DNA of 64,000 nucleotides from Cordylochernes scorpioides (GCA_030710605.1 CP092871.1:65739887-65803886); one strand, 5' to 3'; positions 1 to 10,999 are shown, numbered from the stretch's first letter. Notes: generated by a model from the letters alone, not told the origin. Made by a program: numbers and translations.

Positions 1-2292
1 TGATCATCTCCCAGTACTACTTGTACTACAGGATTTCAAAATCTCCTACTCAAATACAAAAATAAAAATTACAGATTGGGCCCTATTCAAGTACAAAATG
101 GAAATCGCTGAACCTCCTGAACTGATCCTAGATACATCTTCAAAAATAGACGAGGCCATTACACACATTGAAGAACAAATGGTGCAAAATTTGAAAGATT
201 CAACAAAATATAAGGACCCGGAACTAGAACGAAGATATCCACCTCACATTAAAGAAAAAATACGATCCACCAACAGACTAAGGAAAAAAATGAAAATTAC
301 TTGCGACCCCCGAGATAAATCAGCCTACATGACGGCCCGGAGAGAATCACAGAAACTTACAAGAGAGCACGATAACACCAGCTGGGACCACTTTATCGAA
401 AACTTGAAAGTCACGGACCAAACCATATGGAAAGCCATCAAACGATTATCCAACTCTGAAAAACAAGAAATAACCCTGAAGACAAACAATGGGCAGACAC
501 TAACCACAGAAGAAGCAGCTGAATCATTTGCCAACAACTATGAAAAACAGTTCACCCCCAATCCCTATACATCCCACTCCAAACCTACTCGTACATACAT
601 CAAACGTGTGAATTCATACATGAAAAAAAATAAAGAAACAGGACTAGAACCAACAAACATTGGTGAAATAAAAGCGATTATTGAATATCTACCAAATAAA
701 AAAGCTCCCGGAATCGACGAATTACCTAATGAAGCTCTCAAACTGCTCCCTAATCATATACTAGCATCAATAACCGAAATATTTAACGCCTCACTGCAGC
801 TTGCCCACTTCCCTGACAGATGGAAAACGTCCATTATCTGTCCCATACTTAAAAAAGGAAAATCCATCCATGAACCAACAAGCTACAGGCCCATCTCACT
901 GCTACCTGCCATCTCAAAACTATTCGAAAGAATTGTTTTAAGAAGACTCAGAAAATCCCTAGAAGAAAAGAATCCACTCAGACCTGAACAATTTGGCTAC
1001 CAAGCCAAACACTCAACATTGCACCAGCTAGTAGTTGTCACTGAAAAAATAAGAAAAGCCATGGACCTAGGCCAAATAACAGGAGCCGTATTCTTCGATA
1101 TCGCCAAAGCATTCGATAAAGTCTGGCACGAAGCCCTTCTCTACAAAATGTGCAAAAAACACCTTCCCGGAGACATCATAAAAATAACGCAAAACTTCTT
1201 AACAAATAGAACATTCAAGGTACGAGTCAAAAATGAACTTTCAACAGCTAGGAACATCCTTGCCGGGGTCCCCCAAGGATCAGTCACAGGACCAACCTTA
1301 TTTGACATATTTATAGACGACTTCCCCTGTATTGAAGACACCTCTTTACACCTATTTGCCGATGATACCGCCATTTTAGCCTCAACATATAACTTCGACA
1401 ATCTCCACATGAAACTCCAAGAGGCCTGCATCTTTTCCACGCTCTGGTGTAAGGAATGGCGAGTTACAATGAACCCCCAAAAAAGTGAAGCAATCATTTT
1501 TTCCAGAAAAAAAGAAAAAATTAAGAAACCTTTAGACGAACTTTTTGTCTTCGAAGACAATATTAAATGGAAAGAGAACATCCGATACCTAGGGATGACC
1601 CTAGACGAGCACCTAACCTTCAAAAAACACATCGAAAACAGAATTAATTTGGCAAAAGCTGCCCAACACCGACTATCCCTACTTCTAGGACCAAAAAGCA
1701 AATTATCCCTTCATTGCAAAAGAACCATTTACACATCAATAATAAGACCAATACTCATATACGGCCACCCAATTTTTATGACAGCACATAAGACCATCCT
1801 TAAAAAGCTAGAAGTATTTGAAAATAAAATGATCAGAAAAATCATGTCTCCACCCTGGTTCGTTCGGAACACAATCCTCAGGAACGATCTAAATATCGAA
1901 AACATCAATGACTACATTATTAGACAATCATTTAAATTTTACGAAAAATCCGAAAAATTAGAAAATCCCACCTTTAAGGAAGCCACAAACTACAAATGCG
2001 GAAAAAGGAAAATAAGGAATTTGAAACCTAGACAAATTCTCCATCAATTAAGCCAGAATGACGAAAAGTGGAAAAAAAGGAAAAACAAACCCACCTTGAA
2101 TATCAAACAAGCCCGAAAAAACCTTCTCAAGAAAAATATCCCCAAGGACCTGAGAATCCGGACCCAACGACATCATTATAAATTATAATTGTAAATGAAC
2201 CCCTGTACATAACCACCCCCCTCAGTATATTGTAAATATGATGATCTAGGTTGTTCTTTTTGAACGGCACCTAATAAAGTTATTTGGAACTG
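1..2292 (+). mobile_element. Jockey-like non-LTR retrotransposon, 5' part outside the window
   Basis: 3' half of a LINE: end of the endonuclease, complete RT, and a roughly 100-bp 3' UTR ending near 2292 with an AATAAA-like signal (ctaataaag at 2270). The 3' UTR tail from about 2240 (ctaggttgttc, gaacggcacc, ttggaactgg) is matched by the tail of the SINE at 39647-39831. The target-site duplication cannot be checked because the 5' end is not in the window. Confidence 0.85.
2..2188 (+). CDS. LINE ORF2 (endonuclease end + reverse transcriptase), 5' partial
   Basis: The reading frame is open from base 2, so the ATG at 98 is internal. The first codons read DHLPV, matching the SDHxPV motif that ends apurinic-type LINE endonucleases. 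Then follow a linker and an RT of the Jockey clade: PNKKAPGIDELPNEAL (finger block), AVFFDIAKAFDKVWH (first catalytic Asp), GVPQGSVTGP, HLFADDTAIL at about 1350-1375 (catalytic DD), and a thumb ending near a WFVRN motif. The product would reverse-transcribe its own RNA at nicked target DNA in the nucleus. No RNase H domain is visible. The C-terminus is basic. No frameshift is present in the visible 728 codons, so this copy is young or was recently active. Clade assignment comes from motif similarity only. Confidence 0.9.
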   Translation, partial: DHLPVLLVLQDFKISYSNTKIKITDWALFKYKMEIAEPPELILDTSSKIDEAITHIEEQMVQNLKDSTKYKDPELERRYPPHIKEKIRSTNRLRKKMKITCDPRDKSAYMTARRESQKLTREHDNTSWDHFIENLKVTDQTIWKAIKRLSNSEKQEITLKTNNGQTLTTEEAAESFANNYEKQFTPNPYTSHSKPTRTYIKRVNSYMKKNKETGLEPTNIGEIKAIIEYLPNKKAPGIDELPNEALKLLPNHILASITEIFNASLQLAHFPDRWKTSIICPILKKGKSIHEPTSYRPISLLPAISKLFERIVLRRLRKSLEEKNPLRPEQFGYQAKHSTLHQLVVVTEKIRKAMDLGQITGAVFFDIAKAFDKVWHEALLYKMCKKHLPGDIIKITQNFLTNRTFKVRVKNELSTARNILAGVPQGSVTGPTLFDIFIDDFPCIEDTSLHLFADDTAILASTYNFDNLHMKLQEACIFSTLWCKEWRVTMNPQKSEAIIFSRKKEKIKKPLDELFVFEDNIKWKENIRYLGMTLDEHLTFKKHIENRINLAKAAQHRLSLLLGPKSKLSLHCKRTIYTSIIRPILIYGHPIFMTAHKTILKKLEVFENKMIRKIMSPPWFVRNTILRNDLNIENINDYIIRQSFKFYEKSEKLENPTFKEATNYKCGKRKIRNLKPRQILHQLSQNDEKWKKRKNKPTLNIKQARKNLLKKNIPKDLRIRTQRHHYKL

Positions 2293-2337
2293 GAATCGAT
2301 AGATTTGCATTCGTAGTGTGTGATCAACATACTATAC

Positions 2338-2484
2338 CAGGGGTCGGCAAACTGCGGCTCTTTATTTAGTTCCATACGCAAATATTATTTATGCGCGTAC
2401 CATTTATTTTTGGCAATAAAAAAAATTGTGACTCTTCAAATTGTAAATTTTGACTCTTCCGACTTAAAATTTTGCCGACCTCTG
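2338..2484. repeat. hAT-type MITE, about 147 bp
   Basis: Imperfect terminal inverted repeats: caggggtcggcaaac at the left, and cagaggtcggcaaaa when the right end is read in reverse. The CAGxGGTxGGCAAAC terminus is characteristic of non-autonomous hAT elements. The interior is AT-rich and non-coding. Flanking 8-mers do not match well, so the target-site duplication has decayed. Confidence 0.6.
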
Positions 2485-2706
2485 CCCTAGTGAATTGTCA
2501 TATGTTTCAAAGAATGGTACAGGGCAGGGAAGAAGACTCGGGCAGTAAGGAATGACAAGGAGAGAGGGGTGGGTGTAGCTCGTTACTCCCTAACGGCTGT
2601 CTGCTGATGGAATGACTGTCTATCCACAATATCGGGATTCCCTAAAGAACTGTCAAAGATGACGGTGTTTTTAAAAGTAGTTATCTTAACATTTGGATAG
2701 TGTTCA
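2485..2706. other. no gene seen
   Basis: Short flank between the hAT MITE and Copia-1. It holds no open frame of note and no recognised repeat. Confidence 0.6.
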
Positions 2707-2711
2707 GGTTC

Positions 2712-2956
2712 TGTTAGAAATGTGAAATTTATAGAGTCGCTGTCTCATCCCAAGTTGACCTTCGGCACATGTACACTGAGGCGGCGCCACCTATATACCA
2801 TGTGTGACGTCACTACCTAACCCCTACTTCCTGCCTGCCTGCTGCTAGCTGTTTACAACTGTCATTCTATCCCTCTTTTGATTTTCTCTAAACTTGTATA
2901 ACCAATAAATCAATTGGCACTCTGCTTTAACGAGTCATTCGTTAATATTTCCAATA
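2712..2956 (+). repeat. Copia-1 5' LTR
   Basis: 245 bp, TG...TA ends with a short terminal inverted repeat. It contains ctatataccatg as a TATA-like promoter and aataaatcaa as a polyadenylation signal. Confidence 0.95.
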
Positions 2957-2972
2957 GGTTATGGGTCCTGAC
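2957..2972 (+). promoter_or_regulatory. Copia-1 primer binding site
   Basis: ggttatgggtcctgac directly abuts the LTR. It resembles the Copia PBS GGTTATGGGCCCAG, complementary to an internal half of initiator tRNA-Met, with two mismatches relative to the Copia-2 copy. Confidence 0.75.
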
Positions 2973-3034
2973 TACGCCCCAAATTTGAAGAAGCAAACCT
3001 AAAGTGAAACTGCTAAGCCTAACTCGTGCTAAAT

Positions 3035-6000
3035 ATGACGCACCTTGAGAATCAAGTCCGCCAGTTCAAAGGCGAAAACTTCTCCCTTTGGAAATTTCAG
3101 TTCCGACTACTATTAGAGCAAAATCAACTTTTGGATATCGTGGACGGCAAAGAAATCAAACCAGAGGTAAGTGACGCTACCTCTGCTATACAGGATGCAT
3201 GGCACGCCAAAGATATCAAAGCCCGAATGCTTATATCACAGGCACTTGAATTAAGATTTCTAGAACCTTTGATGTCCTGTAAAACTGCCGCTCAAATGTG
3301 GACAAGGCTCATGTCCATCCACGAACAGAGATCAGAGATCGCAATTGGCATGTTGTGGCAACAATTTTTTGACGACCGAATGTCGTCATCAGAGGATGTC
3401 AGCAGCTATATCGCCAAGATTGAAAATCTTAGTGCAAGAATTCAGGATGCAGGAGGAACGATTACAGATGACCAGAAAGTGGCAAAGATAATAAACTCTC
3501 TTCCTTCGAGCATGCGGTATTTCATCCCAGCATGGGAGTCTCAAGCGCCGATTACGCAGACTCTAGAGAACTTATCAGCACGTCTTCTGATTGAAGAATG
3601 TAGAAACCAGCAGGCCGATTCCTCGCAAGGTACAGCATTCTACCAACAGACTAAACCAAGAATCAAAGAAGACAACATAAAGAAGACTGATTCAGGAAAG
3701 ATATCAGAACTAAAGAAAAAGACTGAATTCCATTATTGTCACAAGATTGGTCATTGGTCACGGGAATGTCGGAAACGGATTGCCGACCAGCAGAAGAAAA
3801 ACGAGAAGCGGAAGAACCAAGCAGGAGATTGTGATCATAAAGGTTTCAACACTGATACCATCCTAAAGTGGAATAATTGCGACATATGGTGGGCAGATAG
3901 CGGAGCTAGCTGCAGCATGACCTTCCGACGTGAATGGTTCAAGTCCTTCACTCCGATCCACAACGATCATAGAATATACCTTGGAGACAACACTTCCGTC
4001 CTTGCAGAAGGTACAGGTGACATTGAAATCCTTGCCATGGTGAATGGAGAATGGATTACAACATCAATCAGGAATGTGCTCTACTCTTCGAAGCTCAAGA
4101 AAAATTTGTTCAGCCTGGGAGTGTGCACTGAAAAGGGATACCGAGTAGACATCGACAAGGATGAGCTGCGCATCTACTCAAGAAAAGATCTGAAAGCAGT
4201 TGGACAACGCCAAGATGGGCTCTACAAGATGATGTTCCGAGTTACTTCTTCTTCACAAGGATTTTCTGCAAAGATCAACAACCTCCAACTGTGGCACGAA
4301 AGACTAGCACACATCTCACTCACCACTATTCGAGAAATGGCCAAGAAAGGATTGATCAACGGTTTGCAACCCGAGGACATGAAGACGATTTCTTCTGTCA
4401 AGGCTGCCAAGAAGGAAAAGCTCACAGAAAGCCTAGTCATTTGTCTGAAACAAAGGAGTACTATCCTGGTGAGTTCATTCTAAGTAATATCTGCGGCCCT
4501 ATGCCAACACAATCAATAGGAGGATCACTTTATTTCATTTTATTCAAAGATTATTCCAGTGGCTTTCGCCATATAGATTTCATTAGACACAAATCCGATA
4601 TTTTACACAAATTTGAAAACTTTGCTAGATTCAGTTATAATCAAATAGGCAATAAAATTAAAGTGATTAGAACCGATAATGCACTAGAATATACCAGTAA
4701 AGATTTCACAAATACTTGCAGAAAGTTCGGAATAGTGCATGAATTGTCAGCTCCATATGTTCACGAACAGATAGGGCGCGTAGAACGAGACAATATAACT
4801 ATTGTCGAAGCAGCTCGATCGATGCTGTGCGCACGAAATCTTCCCGAAAAACTTTGGGCAGAAGCTTGCAATACTGCAACCTTCATTCTAAACCGAACAT
4901 TCACTAAACAAGCTCCCAATACTACACCCTATGAACTCTTTTTCGGAAGAAAAGTTAGTTTATATAATCTAAAGATTTTCGGCTGTGAAGCATGGTTGCA
5001 TACACCTAAAGAACGTAGAAGGAAATGGGATAAGAAATCACAAAAGATGATTTTCATAGGGTACGATAAAACATGCACTAACTTTCGACTCTGGAACCCT
5101 TCTACTAGAAAGATTTCTATCTCTAAAGATGTTACTTTTAACGAGACAAAACTCCAAAATTACGAACTAGAGGGAGAAAATCTCATCCCAATAAACATTG
5201 ACTTTAACCCGCCGGCACCAGCGACCGAGGATGAATCACCTACAGCGCTACGGTTTCCCACGCCGCCGGTATTCCACCCGATGATAACTCGATCTAAAAA
5301 GAAAGCAGATTCTTGTAACTACCATTTTGTCGATGATGGACTTCTCATGTCTCGGAACAAGGACGATATCGATTCTATCGTCCAGGAACTATCTCACGAG
5401 TTCAATATAACGTCTAGAGATGCAGATTATTTCGTAGGACTTCAGATTGAACAATCAGAGGATAGATCGAAGATCTATATCCACCAATCTTCATACATAA
5501 ACAAGATTTTAGATAAATTCAACATGATTGATTGCAAACCCGCAGCAGTACCCATGGACCCGAGTACAGTCCTAACTAAAGCTGATTGCCCAGACTTAGA
5601 TAAAAATGGAAATTCACCAAAATTTCCTTACAGAGAAGCCGTAGGCTCACTAATGTTTGCCTCTTCTGTTTCTAGACCGGACATAGCTTTTGCAACATCA
5701 CAGTTAAGTAAATACCTTGACAACCCAGGACAGACACACTGGACAGCAATTAAAAGTGTATTTCGCTACTTGAAAGCAACACCACAATTAGGAATATTGT
5801 ACGCTAGCCATCAAGAGTTAACAGGTTACTCAGATAGCGATTATGCTAGGGACATTGATTCAAGGAAAAGTACTACAGGTTACATCTTCATGTTAAACCA
5901 TGGTGCTGTTTCATGGTCAAGCCAAAAGCAATCGACAGTTGCCCTCTCGACAACAGAAAGTGAATATATTGCTGCCTGTGCTGCTACTAAAGAAATGGTC

Positions 6001-6297
6001 TGGCTACGCAGACTTCTTAAGGATATCGGGATTAAGATGGACAGACCCACAGTACTCAACATGGATAATCAAGCAGCCATAAAGCTAGTGCAGAATCCCG
6101 AGTTCCATAAGAGAACGAAGCACATTGATGTACGATATCACTACATTCGTACTAAACAGGAAGATGGTGAGCTGATCACAAGATATGTCAGCACTCTTCA
6201 GCAGACGGCTGACCTCCTGACGAAACCTTTTGGACCGAAACACTTCAGGCGGCTCCTAGAAAACTTGAACGTTATAAATTTCAAGAGGGAGTGTTAG
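3035..6297 (+). pseudogene. Copia-1 gag-pol polyprotein, frameshifted and RT-deleted
   Basis: The first ATG is at 3035 (an upstream GTG at 3026 is in frame). Domains in order: UBN2-type gag, CCHC knuckle (CHKIGHWSREC, about 3740), protease with DSGAS (about 3897), GAG-pre-integrase HHCC region, integrase with RTDNALEY (about 4670) and EQIGRVERDN, then a junction near 5318-5328 that fuses the post-integrase linker (HPMITRSKK) to the VDDG of RT, followed by RT thumb and RNase H (SDSDYARD, DNQAAIKL). One frameshift near 4378-4392 separates gag-protease from integrase. The RT junction itself stays in frame. About 200 codons containing fingers and palm are missing compared with Copia-2. No active RT can be made; mobilisation must have used enzymes in trans, or the lesions postdate insertion. 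Confidence 0.9.
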
Positions 6298-6536
6298 AAA
6301 TGTGAAATTTATAGAGTCGCTGTCTCATCCCAAGTTGACCTTCGGCACATGTACACTGAGGCGGCGCCACCTATATACCATGTGTGACGTCACTACCTAA
6401 CCCCTACTTCCTGCCTGCCTGCTGCTAGCTGTTTGCAACTGTCATTCTATCCCTCTTTTGATTTTCTCTAAACTTGTATAACCAATAAATCAATTGGCAC
6501 TCTGCTTTAACGAGTCATTCGTTAATATTTCCAATA
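6292..6536 (+). repeat. Copia-1 3' LTR
   Basis: Identical to the 5' LTR except for one base. The polyprotein stop codon (6295-6297) lies inside it. It is followed by the TSD ggttc. Confidence 0.95.
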
Positions 6537-6648
6537 GGTTCAAATAATGCTATCGAGATAAATCAGACAATTAATTCTATTAACAATATTTATATAGCTT
6601 ATTCAATCCCATCAAAATAAAAACAAGAGATAAAAATTAAGATATATA

Positions 6649-7370
6649 TGTGATGAGATCCTGTTGACTCTCGCTATACTGTGTTGACCGAGAGGAACAG
6701 TCAGGATAAGGAGTTTTCCAGTACCTCTCTGCACCTTGGAAGACTTTTTACAGTTCTCACAAAGTACAGGCAGTTGTGGTCGAGGAAGAGTGGAAAGCTT
6801 GGGAATATCCATACACAAAAAACGAAGACACAGTTGCACTAAGAAATTTCCGTGAACAGATAAAGGTTGAGCTAGGAGCGAAAGATGGAGATGGAAGAGT
6901 TCTTACTGGTCTACATGGTGGATGAGGTGGACCTGGGGTACAACTGACGAGGGCTCACGCAGATGATGAAGTGACTGTCAAGTGACTGTATTTTTAGGTT
7001 AAAACGGGGGCCTTATATATCTTTCCCGAGAAAGGGAGTGTTGCATTTCAACAGATGCGACAGGGGCGTGGATCGTCTGGTGAAATTCTACTGGCGCCGT
7101 GGCAGTTTCCATTTTTATACCTTGTTGTGGGAATTCTAAATCTATCTCGATTTTAGACGTTTTTGACTTCTATCTCTTCAGCTCAATTCTTAATCTATTA
7201 CAGAGTTTTATTTATTTATCCTCAGTTTGTACAAAGTACATTACATATGATGATGTAATGACACATGTCAATCATGCGTATAATCATTTACAGATGTGTT
7301 TCTATTATACAACATGAAAATCTTGTTATAAGTTATATACAATATGGGGTTGTTGGTTTAAAAATTACCA
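6649..7370 (-). repeat. Solo LTR of gypsy family G (copy G1)
   Basis: Read on the minus strand it begins TGGTAATTTTTAAACCAAC and ends CTCATCACA, as copies G2-G5 do at 24370, 25834, 27481 and 33200. It has a TATA-like region and the conserved block around aaagcttgggaa. No internal domain lies on either side, so it is a solo LTR. Both flanks are tata-rich, so the TSD is ambiguous. Confidence 0.7.
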
Positions 7371-8170
7371 TATATATATACAATATATATTTACATTTCA
7401 GAATTTAACCAAACTTTTCTTTACTAGACAAAACTCAACATAACTGAAAAATAAACATCAAGCTTTATATAAACATCTACGTAACAACCTCCTTACATGT
7501 CGAAATTAATTGAACACACACACAAAGTAAATAAAATCAAGTAAAGATAACACACACACTGTGTATAAGGATGAAGATAATATAGATTTATCAATTCTCT
7601 ATAAAACTCCAACAAGGGGGAAGGGTCTCACAGATATACATATGCGGCGCTGAGTTTGTGTATACAAAAATGTAATGCCTCGATAAAGGTTGGCGTTCAG
7701 CCAGCCGAAATATTGGCAAAATAAATCTTTTATTAAATCCAATATATGCCTTTTTATTATCTAATGAATTAAATATGGATTGCTCTATTTTCAAAAAGAT
7801 ATACATATATGGAGAAAGTATATGTGTGGCTCATGTAGAATATCTGAACGATATATGTGGAAATTTAAATTGTAAACCTATCTATTAGAGCATTTTAAAA
7901 AATCAATAAACATCTTAATTAGGATTTTTTTTCAAAGGCGAACTTTCTAGCAAAGGTTCATCAACGGGCCTATTACCTATTTTTTGAAATATTACGGAAG
8001 ATTATAAATGTGGCCTAAATAGAAATAAACGGCTTGTTAGAACATATATATTTTTGTATAATAAATAAAGTTATTATGCTTAAACTCTCAAACCTGTTCG
8101 CTTTTCCGGCTACTTTCTTTCTCAAGATAAACGGTCCAAAACCCTACATTAGAAAAGAAGAAGGAATATC
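7371..8170. other. AT-rich stretch, no gene apart from the relic above
   Basis: Contains TA runs near 7371-7390 and CA-rich runs near 7515-7560. No domain is recognisable in any frame. Confidence 0.5.
7665..7765 (+). repeat. Penelope-like terminal relic with hammerhead-like fold
   Basis: The segment cctcgataaaggttggcg...cagccagccgaaat contains a 7-bp stem (ggttggc with gccagcc) followed by GAAA, the layout of hammerhead-like motifs in Penelope-like element ends. The catalytic box is mutated (tcgataa instead of CTGATGA). No RT frame is attached. Confidence 0.35.
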
Positions 8171-8176
8171 TCAAAA

Positions 8177-8356
8177 TGACAAATGCTTTCGTAACCTTAC
8201 TTAAAGAAGAGGATGAAATGATCAGAGTCGAAACAGAGCACAATTCGCCTTCAAGCACTCCGAGCCAAATGAAAGATCTTCAAGCTATTAGAGCTGGAAA
8301 AGGCGGTGAAATAAGTCCATGGTACTTGCAAGTCTCTTCGAACAGTTCGTTATAGA
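8177..8356 (+). CDS. 59-codon open frame of unknown nature
   Basis: The ATG frame opens MTNAFVTLLKEEDE and ends with TAG at 8354-8356. The frame is open about 16 codons upstream of the ATG (to a TAA), with a KKKEYLK run. Composition is balanced and hydrophilic (LKEEDEMIRVETEH), unlike the AT-rich surroundings, so it may be an exon or a transposon relic. I do not recognise it. No splice sites were verified. Confidence 0.2.
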
Positions 8357-9900
8357 AAAACAGATCCTATCTCATCTCAACTTTCAAGCTGAATAAGGAC
8401 CAGCTCGACAAATATGAACAAACACCTGTTAAAGAACATATTTCTGCCCGCAAAGATAATGGCGCAAAACTGAAAAAAGATTAAGGTCTCGCCTATGCCA
8501 ATATTTTCAAGGATACGCTCCAATGTAATTATAATTCTGTCCAAGTATGAAACTGTGGCAAGATAACTACAGAAGACAAGCACACTTAGCGTAGGTTCCC
8601 GATATAGTGAGTAAATAGCAAATAAGAAGGGAAAATAAAGCTTCAATATCACAAAATTTCTAAACCATTTTGCCATATCACCTTCAAGGCATATATCTAC
8701 TGGTTACCTGTGAAATACGCAGTGAATGGAGTATCTAAACTGACTACCAGAATCAAACAACTTATCACCAGAAAACATCACAAAATGATGTTTACAACAA
8801 TCAATCATCATTCAATATACCTGACCTCCTCATCAACTAACAATAGTAGCGCCAATCTCTTCTCAAGATGACGAATCATGTTTTATATTCTAAAGCTGAA
8901 AACCATCAAAAATTTAGAATATAATTTGTTTTTGCAATGTCCCCCAAGTTTCTCTGAGGTAAAATGTCAAAGTTAATCATTAAAACAGTCAGTACTGGAA
9001 ACAGATAAAGCCAATGCATTCATCAAACACGTATAGAAAAACATAGAAAAGTGCCTTAAAATTCCAGCAGATTTTAATATATTTAAATAAGCAATGAGAA
9101 AGTAGAAAGTACATAGAATGATCCTATGCCGAGATTTTTATAATTATACATATTATTATGTTTATATATAACCGCATATAACTATCTGAATATCAAAATA
9201 TCTAAAGTAATAAGTTTTCACAGTTCACACTTTACAACCAAATGTCTTCAACCTTTGAACCATCCCGTTATTTCATGTTTGAAGGAATACTTATCTTAAT
9301 GTCGAGATATTCTGGAAGAGAGAGAATGTATACAACACTCTCTCTCAAAATCCACCAATAATTGTGGATGCTATAAATTGATCTCACTTCCACGTCGGCC
9401 TCTATCAAACAGAGGAAGATGTCTATTTGCTATATCAATCCAACTCCAATTTTACCCCCATAACTCCAACTTTACTTGCTGCGACGGTGATTACGAAATC
9501 GGATCGCTGTTAAAGTTACTAACAAAAATTTCACCTTGTTTCTCAGTTTTATAACTTCATAGAGAATTATAAAGTGGTTAAACTGGCAATATTAAACCAT
9601 TCCCGCGCTCAGTATCAGTAAAAACACAATCGCAATAATTTCATTTTGCACAGAAGGGGCTCAAGAAAAGTTAGCCAAAAAGATATGATTTTCGATCTTT
9701 ATAAACCCTTCTCAATCAATGTATTGGATAACCGAGGGCAAAAAAGACTTACGTTATGTTGTTTAAAATAATTCGGAAAATCAACGGCGAAACCTATGCT
9801 AAATGTGATATATTTCGTAATTTTCTAAACATCATTTTGAATAAACAACAAAAAAAAAAATGTAGGCGTCACCACGAAAGCAACCTTTCGAAACAAGATA
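8357..9900. other. no gene seen
   Basis: AT-rich DNA without a credible frame. A short stem-loop (agagagagaatg...ctctctct) sits near 9315-9350. Confidence 0.5.
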
Positions 9901-9904
9901 CAAC

Positions 9905-10227
9905 TATTAATATATACAGTTATCAGCGTCATAATCAATTCTTTCTTAATCAATTCTGTTACCGTTTGCTTTTGGGAATGGAATAAATACCCAAATATGG
10001 CCATTTCTCATAACCATCGGTGGTTCAGTGGTAGAATGCTCGCCTGCCACGCGGGCCGCCCGGGTTCGATTCCCGGCCGATGCATTTTTTTTTACAATTT
10101 TTAAAACTAATTTATATATTATACAAGAATGACATCCACGGCGCCAATTTATAATTGTAACGAATAGTATTTGAATAAAAGCATTTAATCGGGTAAAACC
10201 CGGGCGTTGCCTGGGTTATTCGGCTAG
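9905..10227 (+). mobile_element. Helitron-like element copy A carrying tRNA-Gly
   Basis: The 3' end shows a GC-rich hairpin (acccgggc-gtt-gcctgggt, about 10197-10217) followed after 6 nt by CTAG and then T, the hallmark of a Helitron 3' terminus. The tail gcgccaatttataattg...cgaatagtattt recurs near 49320, 49750, 49860, 53450, 53750 and 63850. The left part is shared with copy E near 54400-54470. The true 5' TC end was not located. Confidence 0.65.
10014..10084 (+). tRNA. tRNA-Gly (GCC)-like gene inside Helitron A
   Basis: 71-nt cloverleaf: acceptor CATCGG/CCGATG, A box TGGTTCAGTGG, anticodon loop CTGCCAC (anticodon GCC) on a CTCGC/GCGGG stem, and B box GGTTCGATTCC. Position 1 is C where a functional tRNA-Gly has G, leaving a C-C mismatch with position 72; the same change is in copies B and D1. 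It is therefore a mobile tRNA-derived copy; aminoacylation is doubtful, although pol III boxes A and B are intact. A T run follows directly and could terminate pol III. Confidence 0.65.
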
Positions 10228-10452
10228 TATATTATAATTGACATCATATAATACAAATGGGGCAATTTCTGACAAGAATATCCCGAGTATTTTGCCCAAC
10301 CGAAAGAACAAATGTTAAATGCTCGTTATGATTGGGATTAAACGAGAAAGGGGCATAGTACTCTTAATTCTTTCTTGTAGTATTAATCTGTATTATTATG
10401 ATCTATCACTACGACTTCTAAAAACGTTATTATTTGTTACATAGCTCCTTCC

Positions 10453-10745
10453 CTATGAGAGCTGTGAGCCACAGCTTGCAATTACTGTAGTTACCGGCAT
10501 GGATCTGACGTGTTTCTGCCAAGGATTCCATCGAAGTCTTGGAACTTTGTCTCTAGTACCTTTGCATCCTTTTCCTTGCGGCGTGAAGAGCGGCTTTGTC
10601 GTCGTATCGTCTATAGGGGCATCGTCATCTTGGAAGGAAGTCTTGGCTTTGACACGTCGGTGGAATTCTGGAGCAAGTAGATCACAGCACCCATGACCTC
10701 TAGGTCTTTTCGGCGATCTCAGTTTGTCTTTCCTAACTTACCCAG
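10453..10745 (-). CDS. open frame without start, possible terminal exon of unknown gene
   Basis: About 95 codons open on the minus strand, ending with TAG at 10453-10455 and lacking an ATG. The peptide includes APEFHRRVKAKTSF, DDDAPIDDTTTKPL and WNPWQKHVRSM. The stretch is clearly more GC-rich than its neighbours and uses all three codon positions evenly. Upstream on the minus strand are a splice-acceptor-like ttttccag and a donor-like GGTAAGT, so this could be the last exon of a gene or a fragment of an old transposon protein. No family is recognised. Confidence 0.35.
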
Positions 10746-10875
10746 CATCTCCATCAAAATGCCACCTGGAAAATTAGGGAAGACCAACTTCGGGAGATGA
10801 GACAATAATTTATTTCAGGTAAGAACAAACTATAAACGATAAACAAAAGATAAGGAATGAGGGAAGTTTACAGAG

Positions 10876-10999
10876 TGTGCTGAGAACATGTAAGAAAACA
10901 TCTACGTATGTTTTCCCACGTGACGCAGCGGAGCGTGACCTTGCCAGCACGGGTGAGTCAGTTGTTGTTTTAAACTCTGTATCGATGGACATTAAAACA
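10876..10999 (+). repeat. Gypsy-B 5' LTR
   Basis: 124 bp, TG...CA, apparently identical to the copy at 13905-14028. A diverged, shorter solo LTR of the same family lies at 21563-21670. Confidence 0.95.

Larger units (their letters stand above)
2712..6536 (+). mobile_element. Copia-1, LTR retrotransposon with internal RT deletion
   Basis: 3825-bp Ty1/Copia element bounded by 245-bp LTRs (TGTTAGAAA...TTTCCAATA) and a perfect 5-bp target-site duplication ggttc (2707-2711 and 6537-6541). The LTRs differ at one base (tttac versus tttgc), so insertion was recent. PBS follows the 5' LTR; a purine tract (aagagggag) precedes the 3' LTR. Relative to Copia-2 it lacks about 200 codons covering most of RT. 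Confidence 0.95.

Noticed and set aside
10021..10084. Housekeeping tRNA-Gly gene
   Set aside because: The same copy, with the same first-base change, recurs in identical mobile context elsewhere in the window.
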